21,484 nucleotides of DNA from UBA6165 sp044233745 (lineage in GTDB: Bacteria; Bacteroidota; Bacteroidia; Flavobacteriales_D; Crocinitomicaceae), in the NCBI GenBank assembly GCA_044233745.1, contig JBIIJN010000045.1, forward strand, positions 1 to 21,484. The letters are read 5' to 3'. Positions 1 to 7,846 of the stretch are shown one piece after another (the first letter of the stretch is position 1; each line of letters starts with the position of its first letter). The position numbers and the translations under genes are program-made. The notes below the pieces were generated by a model that worked only from the letters and a program-made list of their open reading frames with translations, was not told the DNA's origin and made no database searches.

Positions 1-3000
1 AGGCGTCACTGAATACACCAGCGAGTAAGGAGCCGAACCTGTATTGTTAACTGTCGTTCCAGTAACATTACCGTTTCCATTTGGCGCGGGATAACCTGTA
101 ACTGTTGCAGGAATGTTGGTGTTGGTTAGTGTCCATGTGTAGGTGACTGAAACACCGGAAATAGTGCTCTCGAAGTTTGTTGTGTTGAACGAATCTCCGC
201 TACAAACTACTTGACTTTGTATAGATTGAATAGTTGGTGTAGGGTAAACAGTAATGGTATAAGTAACTGGTTGCCCGCCACAATCATCAAAAAGAGGTGT
301 AATAGAGTAAACCACATTTTGTGGCGTCGTTCCGCTATTCACTAAGTTCATTTGGGGAAGGTCTCCAGATCCGTCTTGTGTAAACCCTGAAATATTATTT
401 CCAGCACTTTGAATTTCCCAATTATAAGCAACGTTTAGGGACGGGTCCAAGCTATTGGTCCAGATAACCTCATTACTTTGTTGATTTGAACAAAGTTGCT
501 GATTTAAATCTGCGTTGGTAATAGAAGGTATAGGATTAACGGTAATCGTCAATGATTCCGATATTCCACTACACAGATTTGCAAACGGTGTTACTTCAAT
601 AACAGATGAAATAGGTGCTGTTCCAGTATTAATACCTGTAAAAGGATTAATGTCTCCTTGTCCTGATGATGTAGTCAGCCCAATAGTTGTATTCGAGTTT
701 GTCCAATTAAATACTGTTCCTAACGGACTTCCTAAGAAGGAAATAAGTTGTGTTTGTTCATTATGGCAGACCACAAGATTATTTAAAGGGTTTACTAATG
801 GAAGTGGTGTGATAAAAATTGTAAGTGAATCCGCATTTTGACACCCATTGATATCCGTTCCAACAACCGTGTAAATTGTAGTTGTCGTAGGGGAAACAGT
901 TTGATTTGATCCTGATCCTATTCCTTGGTTCCATTCATAGCTCTCAGCACCGGATGCTGATATCAAGGCATTTTCACCAAAACAGATAGTTTGAGTATTG
1001 TTTGCGACAACCACTGGCAGAGGAACGACTGTAATTAAAACAGAATCTGTAGCTGGCGCACAACTTCCAGCAGGGTCATCTGTCTCGATAAATATAATGA
1101 TGGATCCTGTGAAATTTAATGGTGGAGTGTAAATGGCATTCGGATTATTTACATCTGAAAAGGCTCCCACCCCATTGCTAGACCAAGTAATTTGGCTGGC
1201 AGCCCCTCCAAAAAAACCATTTAAGTTTAAAGTAGAATTTATACAAACAGGGGGGTAATTACCCGCATCAACAATGGCATCTTGTTCAAATTCAAGCGTT
1301 ATTGATGCCGAGTCGGGCAAACATGGTCCAGCAGGAGTATTAGAGGTTAAAGTTATGGTAATAGAACCGATATAATTAAGTGGTGGCGTGTAAAAAGTAT
1401 TCAGGTTTGTGGTTGAACTAAAAGACCCGCCGGGAATGGATGCTGACCATGTTCCGGTATTGACAGAACCAGTAATTGTTCCTTGAAGATTAATGGGTTC
1501 ATTAACACAAGACCCCGAGTTGCCATTAATGCTTACGTTAACAAGGGAATCAATGGTTATGATTTGATTTAATGTCGTAGTTCCACACTCATTGCTTAAT
1601 TCAAGGCTGTAATTGTATGTTCCTACCTCAGGAAATGTAACAATTGGATTGGCAGACCAATTATCGTTTACATCAATAGCTCCCGGAAAAACCCAATTGT
1701 ACACAATGGCGCTATCTGCATAGCAATCAATTAAATTATTTGCTGCTACTGTTATAGTTTCATCCTGACATTCAAGAATTGGGAGGATGGATGCAAATGG
1801 AAGGTCTTTCACGAGGATAATCTCTGTTTGTGAAGTATCACTACAACCAAAAACTTGCTGATCCAAGGAAATAGATAAGGTTATTTCGTATAAGCCAGGA
1901 GAAGTAAATGAAAATGATGGCTCAAAAGAACTTGAACTACCTGTGTTATATATAAATCCTGGTGTGGTATAACTAGGACAATTTTCTGGATTGGTGCTAG
2001 AGATAGACCATTGATAAAGATTATTGATGCCGCAATCAGGAACAGTTGAGTTATTGGTTACATCTATAGGCAAAGCGACACAACCTGTGGTGTCTGAAAG
2101 CAAGAAGTTTGCTTCGATTTGCGGTAGTACGCAGATGGTTTGGGAAAAGGAGGTTATGCCACAATTATTTGAGCCCGTGTAAAGCGCGATTGTATATGTT
2201 CCGGGTGTATTGAATGTAACAGCGATTTCGTTTGTTGCGTTGTTCGACCAAAATAGAGAGTTATTGAGCTGATTGTTATTGTAGCCTAAATTACCCAAAA
2301 CAGAAACAAAAGGATTTGGTTGAACAGTCCCCGCACTACCTGAAGGATTGGTTACAATTGAAACTAACCCATTTGGCCCTTGAATAGTCCAATATTTCTT
2401 GTAGGTGTTGTTGCAGTTAAAATTTGGTGAAGGCCCTAGTATATTAGTGCCAGCAATCGAAGCGTCTGTGAAGGTAATTGTGCTGTTAACACAAATAACA
2501 GTATCACTTGGAGATGCATTAAATGAGGCTTGTGGGCCTGCCTGAATAATATATGGTCCGTTTGCGTTTGATGACTGACCACAAGGATTATTTACTGTCA
2601 CCGAGGCTTGTATAGCATTGGGATATAAAGTCCCATTAATATCGGAATTAATTCCACATGAGACATTGTTGAAAATATGTGTAAAGGCAAACACCCATGA
2701 GTTTATTTGTGTGTTAAACACTCCGCCAAGAGCTATTAGCTGCTCATGAGTGAATATTTGAGGTGGTGAACCATCGTTTATCTGAAAAGTGTAGATAGTC
2801 CCATTCGCGTTTTGAGCGCCGGCAAAAACATTAAACACGGCACTTCCTGAGTTACACAAAATGGGAATCCCCTGGGTGGATACAGTTGCACTAGGCGAAG
2901 CACCGATAAACACATTATAATTCTGTGTATAACTGCATCCATTTTCTAATATCACGGTATAACTAATAACATAAGTACCTGTTTCAGTGTATATGTGGTT

Positions 3001-3576
3001 GTCACCGGAAATATTTAAACCTGTAAAACTAGTAGGAGGAGAATTATCTCCCCAATCAATAATGTGCTGAGTATTAGAGTTGGTATTGGAGGTTGAGGTT
3101 GAGAAATCTAATAGTTCACCAAACCCACTAGGACTACATACTGTAAAATATTGCTCATTATTAAAGTTAGAAATACCCCAACCAAAGCCATTTGTCGAAT
3201 CAATTTCTAGATTTGGCGCGCTTCCTATTACAGAAATCACATCGCTTTCTTCTATTCCATTTATAGACAACTCTGCAACATAATTTCCCGCCGTATTATA
3301 TACCACTGAATGTGGGCCCGACCCTGTAGCGCTTGAAGGTGTTCCTCCCGGAAACGACCAATTATAACTAGTCCCCGCTGGTACATTTTGAGAGTTGTCG
3401 GTGAATGTAACAGTGTTTCCTTCACAAATCGTAACTGTGCCATTTTGAGGCGCAGGGTCAGTTGTAAATTGAACATTTTGACTCAAAACGCTGAAACACG
3501 ATAGTAGTACGAAAAAACTTACAACAATGCTTTTGATATTGAATTCTTTCAACAATGAAAACTTAGAGGGTGTCAT
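1..3576 (-). CDS. Large secreted PKD/Ig-like repeat protein, N-terminal 1192 codons (3' end outside window)
   Basis: The frame is open from an ATG at 3576 to the left edge; I checked translations of several stretches and saw no stop. The N-terminus has a charged start, a hydrophobic segment (about residues 16-32, IVVSFFVLLSCFSVLSQ) and then mature sequence, so it is an exported protein. A PKD domain lies near residues 35-110 (WSFPGGTPSSATGSG). Further PKD-like stretches follow. Two similar Ig-like modules, each with YTPPLN followed by a TG/IGSI strand and a PAGxC motif, cover about 675-858. Three related modules of 90-100 residues with a VC/LC start and xVTP/ITP end cover about 925-1192 and beyond. 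Such proteins in Bacteroidota usually end in a type IX secretion or gliding-motility C-terminal domain; that part is not visible here. Likely a cell-surface or adhesive protein; partner unknown. A good promoter lies just upstream. Confidence 0.88.
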   Translation of the reverse strand, partial: MTPSKFSLLKEFNIKSIVVSFFVLLSCFSVLSQNVQFTTDPAPQNGTVTICEGNTVTFTDNSQNVPAGTSYNWSFPGGTPSSATGSGPHSVVYNTAGNYVAELSINGIEESDVISVIGSAPNLEIDSTNGFGWGISNFNNEQYFTVCSPSGFGELLDFSTSTSNTNSNTQHIIDWGDNSPPTSFTGLNISGDNHIYTETGTYVISYTVILENGCSYTQNYNVFIGASPSATVSTQGIPILCNSGSAVFNVFAGAQNANGTIYTFQINDGSPPQIFTHEQLIALGGVFNTQINSWVFAFTHIFNNVSCGINSDINGTLYPNAIQASVTVNNPCGQSSNANGPYIIQAGPQASFNASPSDTVICVNSTITFTDASIAGTNILGPSPNFNCNNTYKKYWTIQGPNGLVSIVTNPSGSAGTVQPNPFVSVLGNLGYNNNQLNNSLFWSNNATNEIAVTFNTPGTYTIALYTGSNNCGITSFSQTICVLPQIEANFLLSDTTGCVALPIDVTNNSTVPDCGINNLYQWSISSTNPENCPSYTTPGFIYNTGSSSSFEPSFSFTSPGLYEITLSISLDQQVFGCSDTSQTEIILVKDLPFASILPILECQDETITVAANNLIDCYADSAIVYNWVFPGAIDVNDNWSANPIVTFPEVGTYNYSLELSNECGTTTLNQIITIDSLVNVSINGNSGSCVNEPINLQGTITGSVNTGTWSASIPGGSFSSTTNLNTFYTPPLNYIGSITITLTSNTPAGPCLPDSASITLEFEQDAIVDAGNYPPVCINSTLNLNGFFGGAASQITWSSNGVGAFSDVNNPNAIYTPPLNFTGSIIIFIETDDPAGSCAPATDSVLITVVPLPVVVANNTQTICFGENALISASGAESYEWNQGIGSGSNQTVSPTTTTIYTVVGTDINGCQNADSLTIFITPLPLVNPLNNLVVCHNEQTQLISFLGSPLGTVFNWTNSNTTIGLTTSSGQGDINPFTGINTGTAPISSVIEVTPFANLCSGISESLTITVNPIPSITNADLNQQLCSNQQSNEVIWTNSLDPSLNVAYNWEIQSAGNNISGFTQDGSGDLPQMNLVNSGTTPQNVVYSITPLFDDCGGQPVTYTITVYPTPTIQSIQSQVVCSGDSFNTTNFESTISGVSVTYTWTLTNTNIPATVTGYPAPNGNGNVTGTTVNNTGSAPYSLVYSVTP

Positions 3577-3598
3577 AATTATTTTGCATAAGAGTTGC

Positions 3599-3627
3599 CA
3601 AATATAAAGATATTTTCCCTTAAACAA
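3599..3627 (-). promoter_or_regulatory. Promoter of the PKD repeat protein (TTG-N18-TATATTTG)
   Basis: On the minus strand TATATTTG (3606-3599) matches the Bacteroidetes -7 element TAnnTTTG. A TTG at 3627-3625, 18 bases upstream, matches the -33 element. The predicted transcript start is near 3595, leaving about 19 bases of leader before the ATG at 3576. The -33 triplet lies just inside the 3' end of leuS. Confidence 0.6.
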
Positions 3628-6565
3628 CCACATTCACAATCCTCCCCACAACCACAATCATCTTCTTCGGAACACTGCCGTCTAAATATTTCTGTGTCTG
3701 CTCGTGGTTCATCACGGCTTGCTCCACATCTTCTTTGCTCATATCAGCAGGCAGTGTGATTTTGAAACGTACTTTGCCATTAAACGAAACCGGATATTCA
3801 AAGCTGTTTTCTACCAAAAAGTCAGGGTTGAAAACGGGCCATTCTGCTTGTGCAATAGATTCGTTATGACCCAATTCTTTCCAAATTTGTTCGGCGAAAT
3901 GCGGCGCAAATGGCTCCAACAAAATCACCAAAGACTCGATGATTGCTCGGTTGTTGCACTTCATGTCGGTGAGTTCGTTTACGGCAATCATGAAGGCTGA
4001 AACTGGCGTATTGAACGAGTAACGCTCCAAATCTTCTGTGATTTTCTTGTTGGTTTTGTGCAAAGTTTTTAAGGCTTCTGCACTGGGTTCGCCATCGGAA
4101 ACAGACAAATTATTCTGCTCATCATGCGTCAAACGCCACAACTTGCGCAAGAAATTATGCACCCCATTGATGCCCTTCGTATCCCAAGGTTTGGCTTGCT
4201 CCAAAGGACCCAAAAACATTTCATACATGCGCAAAGTGTCCGCGCCGTATTTTTCCACAAGCTCGTCGGGGGTTTGAACGTTGTATTTGGATTTGGACAT
4301 TTTTTCGACTTCGCTGCCGCAGAGGTAAGTGCCATCATCTTCAAAAATGAACTCGGCATTGGCATATTCTGGACGTGACTTTTTGAAAGCTTCAATGTCT
4401 AATTTGTCGTTGTCCACGAGGTTGATGTCAACGTGAGCAGGATAAATCAAATTGTTAAAAATTATTTTCGCATTTAGCTCCTTTTCAAGTTTTGATAACA
4501 AGTCTGATAATTTTTTTGATTTATAATCCGATTTAGATACACTGCTATTGAAGTTGTCGTATTCTGTTTTAGTGATTAAAATCGTTCTTGAATCAGGCAT
4601 ATTAAAATCCGCAGATTTAATGCTGTAATGGACATCATAGGACACCACATACACAAAACTACTTCTCCCCAAAATCATCCCCTGGTTAATCAACTTTTTA
4701 AATGGTTCATCAAACGAAATATAGCCCATGTCGAACAAGAATTTGGTCCAGAAGCGGGCGTAGAGTAGGTGACCAGTGGCGTGCTCTGAACCTCCGATGT
4801 AGAGGTCCACGTTTTGCCAGTAGTCGGCTTTGTTTTTGGCTACAAATTCGCCATCGTTTTGTGGGTCCATGTAGCGCAAGAAATACCAGCTCGAACCTGC
4901 CCAGCCTGGCATGGTGTTGAATTCCATACGGTCGCCTTCAAATACGTCCCAAGCTTCTTTTTTCGCACGGGCTAATGGTGGTTCGCCATCGGCAGTAGGC
5001 AAATAGGCATCCACTTCTGGGAGTTCCACAGGCAATTGTGCGTCTTCAATTACATGGGGAATGTCGTTTTTGTAGTAAATCGGAAAGGGCTCTCCCCAAT
5101 AGCGTTGGCGGGAGAAAACAGCATCGCGCAAACGGTAATTCGTTTTGCCTTGACCTAGGCCTTTGGCTTCAATCTCGTGAATGGCGTGTTTGATGGCGTC
5201 TTTCACTTCCAATCCAGAAAGGAAACCGGAATTGGCAATTTTTCCTGATTTTTCAGTGTAAGCGGCCTCAGAAACATCCACATTTTCAAAAATATTGATG
5301 ATTGGAATGTTGAAATGCGTGGCAAAATCCCAGTCGCGTTGGTCGCCACAGGGCACAGCCATCACGGCACCAGTTCCATAAGAAGCCAGTACGTAGTCGC
5401 CAATCCAAATGTCCACTTTTTCTCCCGTAAATGGATGAATGGCATAGCCGCCGGTTTTTTGTCCAGTGATATTTTTGGTATCCGCTTGTCGGTCGCGCTC
5501 GTTTTTCAAAGACGCTGCTTTTTTGTAGGCCTCTACGGCTTCTCGGTATTCGTCGGTAGTCAGTGCATCAACCAAAGGATGTTCGGGAGCCAGCACGAGG
5601 AAATTTACGCCGAAAATGGTGTCGGGGCGGGTTGTGAAAACTTCAATCTGATTTAAGATTGTTTGATTTTCGATTTTCGATTGTGGTGCTTCAATCTCAA
5701 ATCGTACAGAGCACCCTTCCGATTTCCCGATCCAGTTGCGTTGTTGCTCTTTGATGGCGTCTGACCAATCGATTTTGTCTAATCCTTGCAACAATCTTTC
5801 GGCGTAGGCCTTGATGCGCATCGACCATTGACGCATGAGTTTTTGTTCTACAGGATGACCGCCGCGCTCTGAAACGCCGTTGACCACTTCATCGTTGGCC
5901 AAAACAGTTCCCAAAGCGGGACACCAATTCACCCAAGAATCTGCCAAATAAGTCAAGCGGTAAGACATCAAAATATCGTTTTGTTCTTTTTCTGAAAAAG
6001 CTTTCCATTGCTCGGCAGAAAAAGTAGAATCACAATCGTGGGCGGCATTGACGTTCGCATTTCCTGCTGTTTCAAAACGTTCAACTAAGGTAGAAATGCG
6101 TTCGGCTTTGTTGGAATCGTTGTTGTACCAAGCGTCGAACAATTGCTTGAAAATCCACTGCGTCCATTTGTAATAATCTGGATTTGAGGTGCGTACTTCT
6201 CTGTCCCAATCGAAAGAAAAGCCAATTTTATCCAGTTGCTCGCGGTAACGCGTAATATTTTGTTCTGTTGTAATTGCAGGATGTTGCCCCGTTTGAATGG
6301 CGTATTGTTCTGCTGGCAAACCAAAAGAATCGTAGCCCATCGGATGCAATACATTAAATCCTTGGTGGCGTTTGTAGCGCGCGTAAATATCGGAAGCGAT
6401 GTAGCCCAGCGGGTGACCCACATGCAAGCCAGCTCCCGAAGGATAAGGAAACATATCGAGTACGTAATATTTGGGTTTTGTAGAAAAATCTTCTGCACGG
6501 AAAGTTTTATTTTCCGCCCAATATTTGCGCCAGTTGGCTTCTATTTCGTTGAATTTGTATTCCAT
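3620..6565 (-). CDS. leuS: Leucyl-tRNA synthetase (LeuRS)
   Basis: Charges tRNA-Leu with leucine in the cytoplasm. The 981-residue protein has the class I signatures: HVGH at residues 48-51 (HIGH motif) and KMSKS at 755-759. The editing (CP1) domain is recognisable from TTRPDTIFG (311-319) and GDQRDWDFA (407-415). The stretch 160-225 (NVNAAHD through VNWCPALGTVLANDEV) is the form I know from Bacteroidetes LeuRS. The C-terminus ends in VVVGRIVNVVV, as usual in that group. It is somewhat longer than expected because of two extra pieces: 16 residues at 293-308, bounded by a DNA direct repeat, and roughly 40 extra residues within 645-705 just before KMSKS. The frame is intact and all catalytic motifs are present, so the enzyme is presumably functional. 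The ATG at 6565 gives the usual MEYxFxEIExxWRxYW start. Confidence 0.98.
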   Translation of the reverse strand: MEYKFNEIEANWRKYWAENKTFRAEDFSTKPKYYVLDMFPYPSGAGLHVGHPLGYIASDIYARYKRHQGFNVLHPMGYDSFGLPAEQYAIQTGQHPAITTEQNITRYREQLDKIGFSFDWDREVRTSNPDYYKWTQWIFKQLFDAWYNNDSNKAERISTLVERFETAGNANVNAAHDCDSTFSAEQWKAFSEKEQNDILMSYRLTYLADSWVNWCPALGTVLANDEVVNGVSERGGHPVEQKLMRQWSMRIKAYAERLLQGLDKIDWSDAIKEQQRNWIGKSEGCSVRFEIEAPQSKIENQTILNQIEVFTTRPDTIFGVNFLVLAPEHPLVDALTTDEYREAVEAYKKAASLKNERDRQADTKNITGQKTGGYAIHPFTGEKVDIWIGDYVLASYGTGAVMAVPCGDQRDWDFATHFNIPIINIFENVDVSEAAYTEKSGKIANSGFLSGLEVKDAIKHAIHEIEAKGLGQGKTNYRLRDAVFSRQRYWGEPFPIYYKNDIPHVIEDAQLPVELPEVDAYLPTADGEPPLARAKKEAWDVFEGDRMEFNTMPGWAGSSWYFLRYMDPQNDGEFVAKNKADYWQNVDLYIGGSEHATGHLLYARFWTKFLFDMGYISFDEPFKKLINQGMILGRSSFVYVVSYDVHYSIKSADFNMPDSRTILITKTEYDNFNSSVSKSDYKSKKLSDLLSKLEKELNAKIIFNNLIYPAHVDINLVDNDKLDIEAFKKSRPEYANAEFIFEDDGTYLCGSEVEKMSKSKYNVQTPDELVEKYGADTLRMYEMFLGPLEQAKPWDTKGINGVHNFLRKLWRLTHDEQNNLSVSDGEPSAEALKTLHKTNKKITEDLERYSFNTPVSAFMIAVNELTDMKCNNRAIIESLVILLEPFAPHFAEQIWKELGHNESIAQAEWPVFNPDFLVENSFEYPVSFNGKVRFKITLPADMSKEDVEQAVMNHEQTQKYLDGSVPKKMIVVVGRIVNVVV
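5641..5697. repeat. 9-bp direct repeats bounding a 48-bp in-frame insertion in leuS
   Basis: The plus-strand sequence cttcaatct occurs at 5641-5649 and again at 5689-5697, a period of 48 bases. The 39 bases between the copies contain gattttcgattttcgatt, a degenerate 7-base tandem. Removing one period joins RFEIE directly to VFTTRPD, which is the ungapped form I expect for the family. It looks like an insertion with a target duplication, or a slippage product. Confidence 0.6.
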
Positions 6566-6591
6566 CGCCGTCGTATCGTTTTTACAAGCCG

Positions 6592-6599
6592 CAAAGATA
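6592..6599 (-). promoter_or_regulatory. leuS promoter -7 element
   Basis: TATCTTTG (6599-6592 on the minus strand) is a full match to TAnnTTTG. It lies in the 39-base gap between the ATPase stop and the leuS ATG and would give a leader of about 22 bases. I see no TTG at 17-23 bases upstream, so the -33 element is weak. Confidence 0.5.
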
Positions 6600-6604
6600 G
6601 GAGA

Positions 6605-7756
6605 TTATAGGTATTGGTCTATATCTCTCCAACTAACTATGGTTTCATTGCTGCGTTTTTGTGATTCATCCATGCTGTTTACCAAAAAATGGGTCAACTC
6701 CAAGTCACCTTTGATTTTATCCAAATAATGAAGTGACTTGATAAATTCTTGCTTCACGGTTTGTGAATACTTCATTTCAACGCAAGCCACTTGTTTCCCC
6801 TTTTCTATAAGCAGGTCTATTTCATTTTGATTGCTGTCGCGCCAAAACGAGTAATTGCGGTGAATGCCTTGGGCGTAGTGGTTTTTCATCATTTCCAACA
6901 ACACAAAATTTTCAAAGATGGCTCCTTTATATTTTGATATGAGCAATTCTTCTTCATTTTCAATGCCCAACATAAATGCGGCTAATCCAACATCGTAGAA
7001 ATACAATTTTGGAGTTTTGATGATGCGCTTGGATAAATTGTTGTGGTATGGATTTAAGGTGAACGCGATATAACTCGTCTCTAAGATTGACAGCCAATTT
7101 TTCACTGTTTTTAGATCCACACCGAGTTGTTTTGCAATATTATTCGCTACGAAGAGTTGTCCAACGTGATGCGCACAAAGTGTCATGAATTTTCGAAACA
7201 GGGCAAGATTCTGAACATTTGCAATGGGCCGGACATCCCTTTCAATGTAGGTTTTTATATAAGAAGGAAAGAAATCATTGGCCGAAATTTGTTTGTCGTA
7301 AATTCTGGGATAACCACCTTGCAGCAATAGGGTTGGCAAGTCAGTCTTTTGGACTTGCGATAATTCTGCATAAGACAAGGGAAGCAGTTCTATTATATAT
7401 ACGCGCCCAGCCAAACTTTGGGTAATCTTCTCGAGAAGCAGGAAATTTTGTGAACCACTCAAGATATATTGGCCAGGCTCGTTTTTGTCATCCACAATTT
7501 GTTGAATGTAGGAAAACAACTCGGGTACGTTTTGCGCCTCATCAATAATCACCTTTTTATAAATTGCCAAAAATCCACGGGGGTCTGATTGGGCAAATTC
7601 GCGATTGTCAGGATTTTCTAGATTGACATATTGATGTTCAGGAAATAGGACTTTACTGAGCGTTGTCTTACCGGATTGACGCGGGCCAGTGAATAGCAAC
7701 ACGGGATATTTCGTTGCCATTTCCAATATTTTGTCCTTTGCCATTCTAGGTACCAT
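6605..7756 (-). CDS. AAA ATPase with DUF4143 C-terminal domain
   Basis: A P-loop ATPase of the family often annotated 'ATP-binding protein, DUF4143'; its cellular role is not established. With the start at 7756 it has 383 residues. Walker A is GPRQSGKTT (24-32), Walker B VIIDEAQ (69-75), a sensor-like ILSGSQNF follows (98-105), then SLAGRV (114-119). A winged-helix-like part lies near 203-240. The C-terminal half carries E282, NEIDLL (D314) and VEMK (E327, K329), the acidic/Lys pattern of a PD-(D/E)XK-like fold. The frame extends up to a TTG at 7783, but a TACCTTTG promoter element at 7768-7761 places the likely transcript start at about 7757. ATG 7756 (MVPRMAKDKILE) therefore fits best and also resembles family N-termini; ATG 7744 is the alternative. 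It stands alone between the DUF4249 gene and leuS, with a repeat array upstream. Confidence 0.9.
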   Translation of the reverse strand: MVPRMAKDKILEMATKYPVLLFTGPRQSGKTTLSKVLFPEHQYVNLENPDNREFAQSDPRGFLAIYKKVIIDEAQNVPELFSYIQQIVDDKNEPGQYILSGSQNFLLLEKITQSLAGRVYIIELLPLSYAELSQVQKTDLPTLLLQGGYPRIYDKQISANDFFPSYIKTYIERDVRPIANVQNLALFRKFMTLCAHHVGQLFVANNIAKQLGVDLKTVKNWLSILETSYIAFTLNPYHNNLSKRIIKTPKLYFYDVGLAAFMLGIENEEELLISKYKGAIFENFVLLEMMKNHYAQGIHRNYSFWRDSNQNEIDLLIEKGKQVACVEMKYSQTVKQEFIKSLHYLDKIKGDLELTHFLVNSMDESQKRSNETIVSWRDIDQYL

Positions 7757-7760
7757 AGTG

Positions 7761-7768
7761 CAAAGGTA
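7761..7768 (-). promoter_or_regulatory. -7 promoter element of the DUF4143 ATPase gene
   Basis: TACCTTTG (7768-7761 on the minus strand) is a full match to TAnnTTTG. The predicted start of transcription, 4-5 bases downstream, falls on or next to the ATG at 7756, suggesting a leaderless or nearly leaderless mRNA. No TTG -33 element is present at canonical spacing; that region is occupied by the first 17-bp repeat. Confidence 0.5.
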
Positions 7769-7775
7769 CATAGTT

Positions 7776-7836
7776 TTATGCAATATCGGAATATTTTTTA
7801 TGCAATATCGGAATTTTATTTATGCAATATCGGAAT
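7776..7836. repeat. Three perfect 17-bp direct repeats, 22-bp period (iteron-like operator array)
   Basis: The plus-strand unit ttatgcaatatcggaat occurs at 7776-7792, 7798-7814 and 7820-7836. All three copies are identical, and the 5-base AT spacers differ. The period is exactly 22 bp, about two helical turns, so bound proteins would lie on the same DNA face. The array fills the whole gap between the DUF4249 stop and the ATPase promoter. The first copy covers about -19 to -35 of the predicted start. A regulator binding site is likely; the regulator is unknown. Confidence 0.85.
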
Positions 7837-7846
7837 TTATCTTTCC

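Noticed and set aside
515..841. 108-codon plus-strand open frame near the left edge
   Set aside because: It is antisense to the PKD repeat protein, which is open through the same region with clear domains.
3261..3476. 71-codon minus-strand open frame
   Set aside because: It is in another frame of the PKD gene, inside its N-terminal PKD domain, and has no features of its own.
7757..7783. TTG start at 7783 for the DUF4143 ATPase
   Set aside because: It lies inside the first repeat and upstream of the promoter -7 element. ATG 7756 fits both promoter and family.
7776..7836. Short CRISPR-like array
   Set aside because: The spacers are only 5 bases and AT-rich and there are no cas genes. The position over a promoter fits operators instead.
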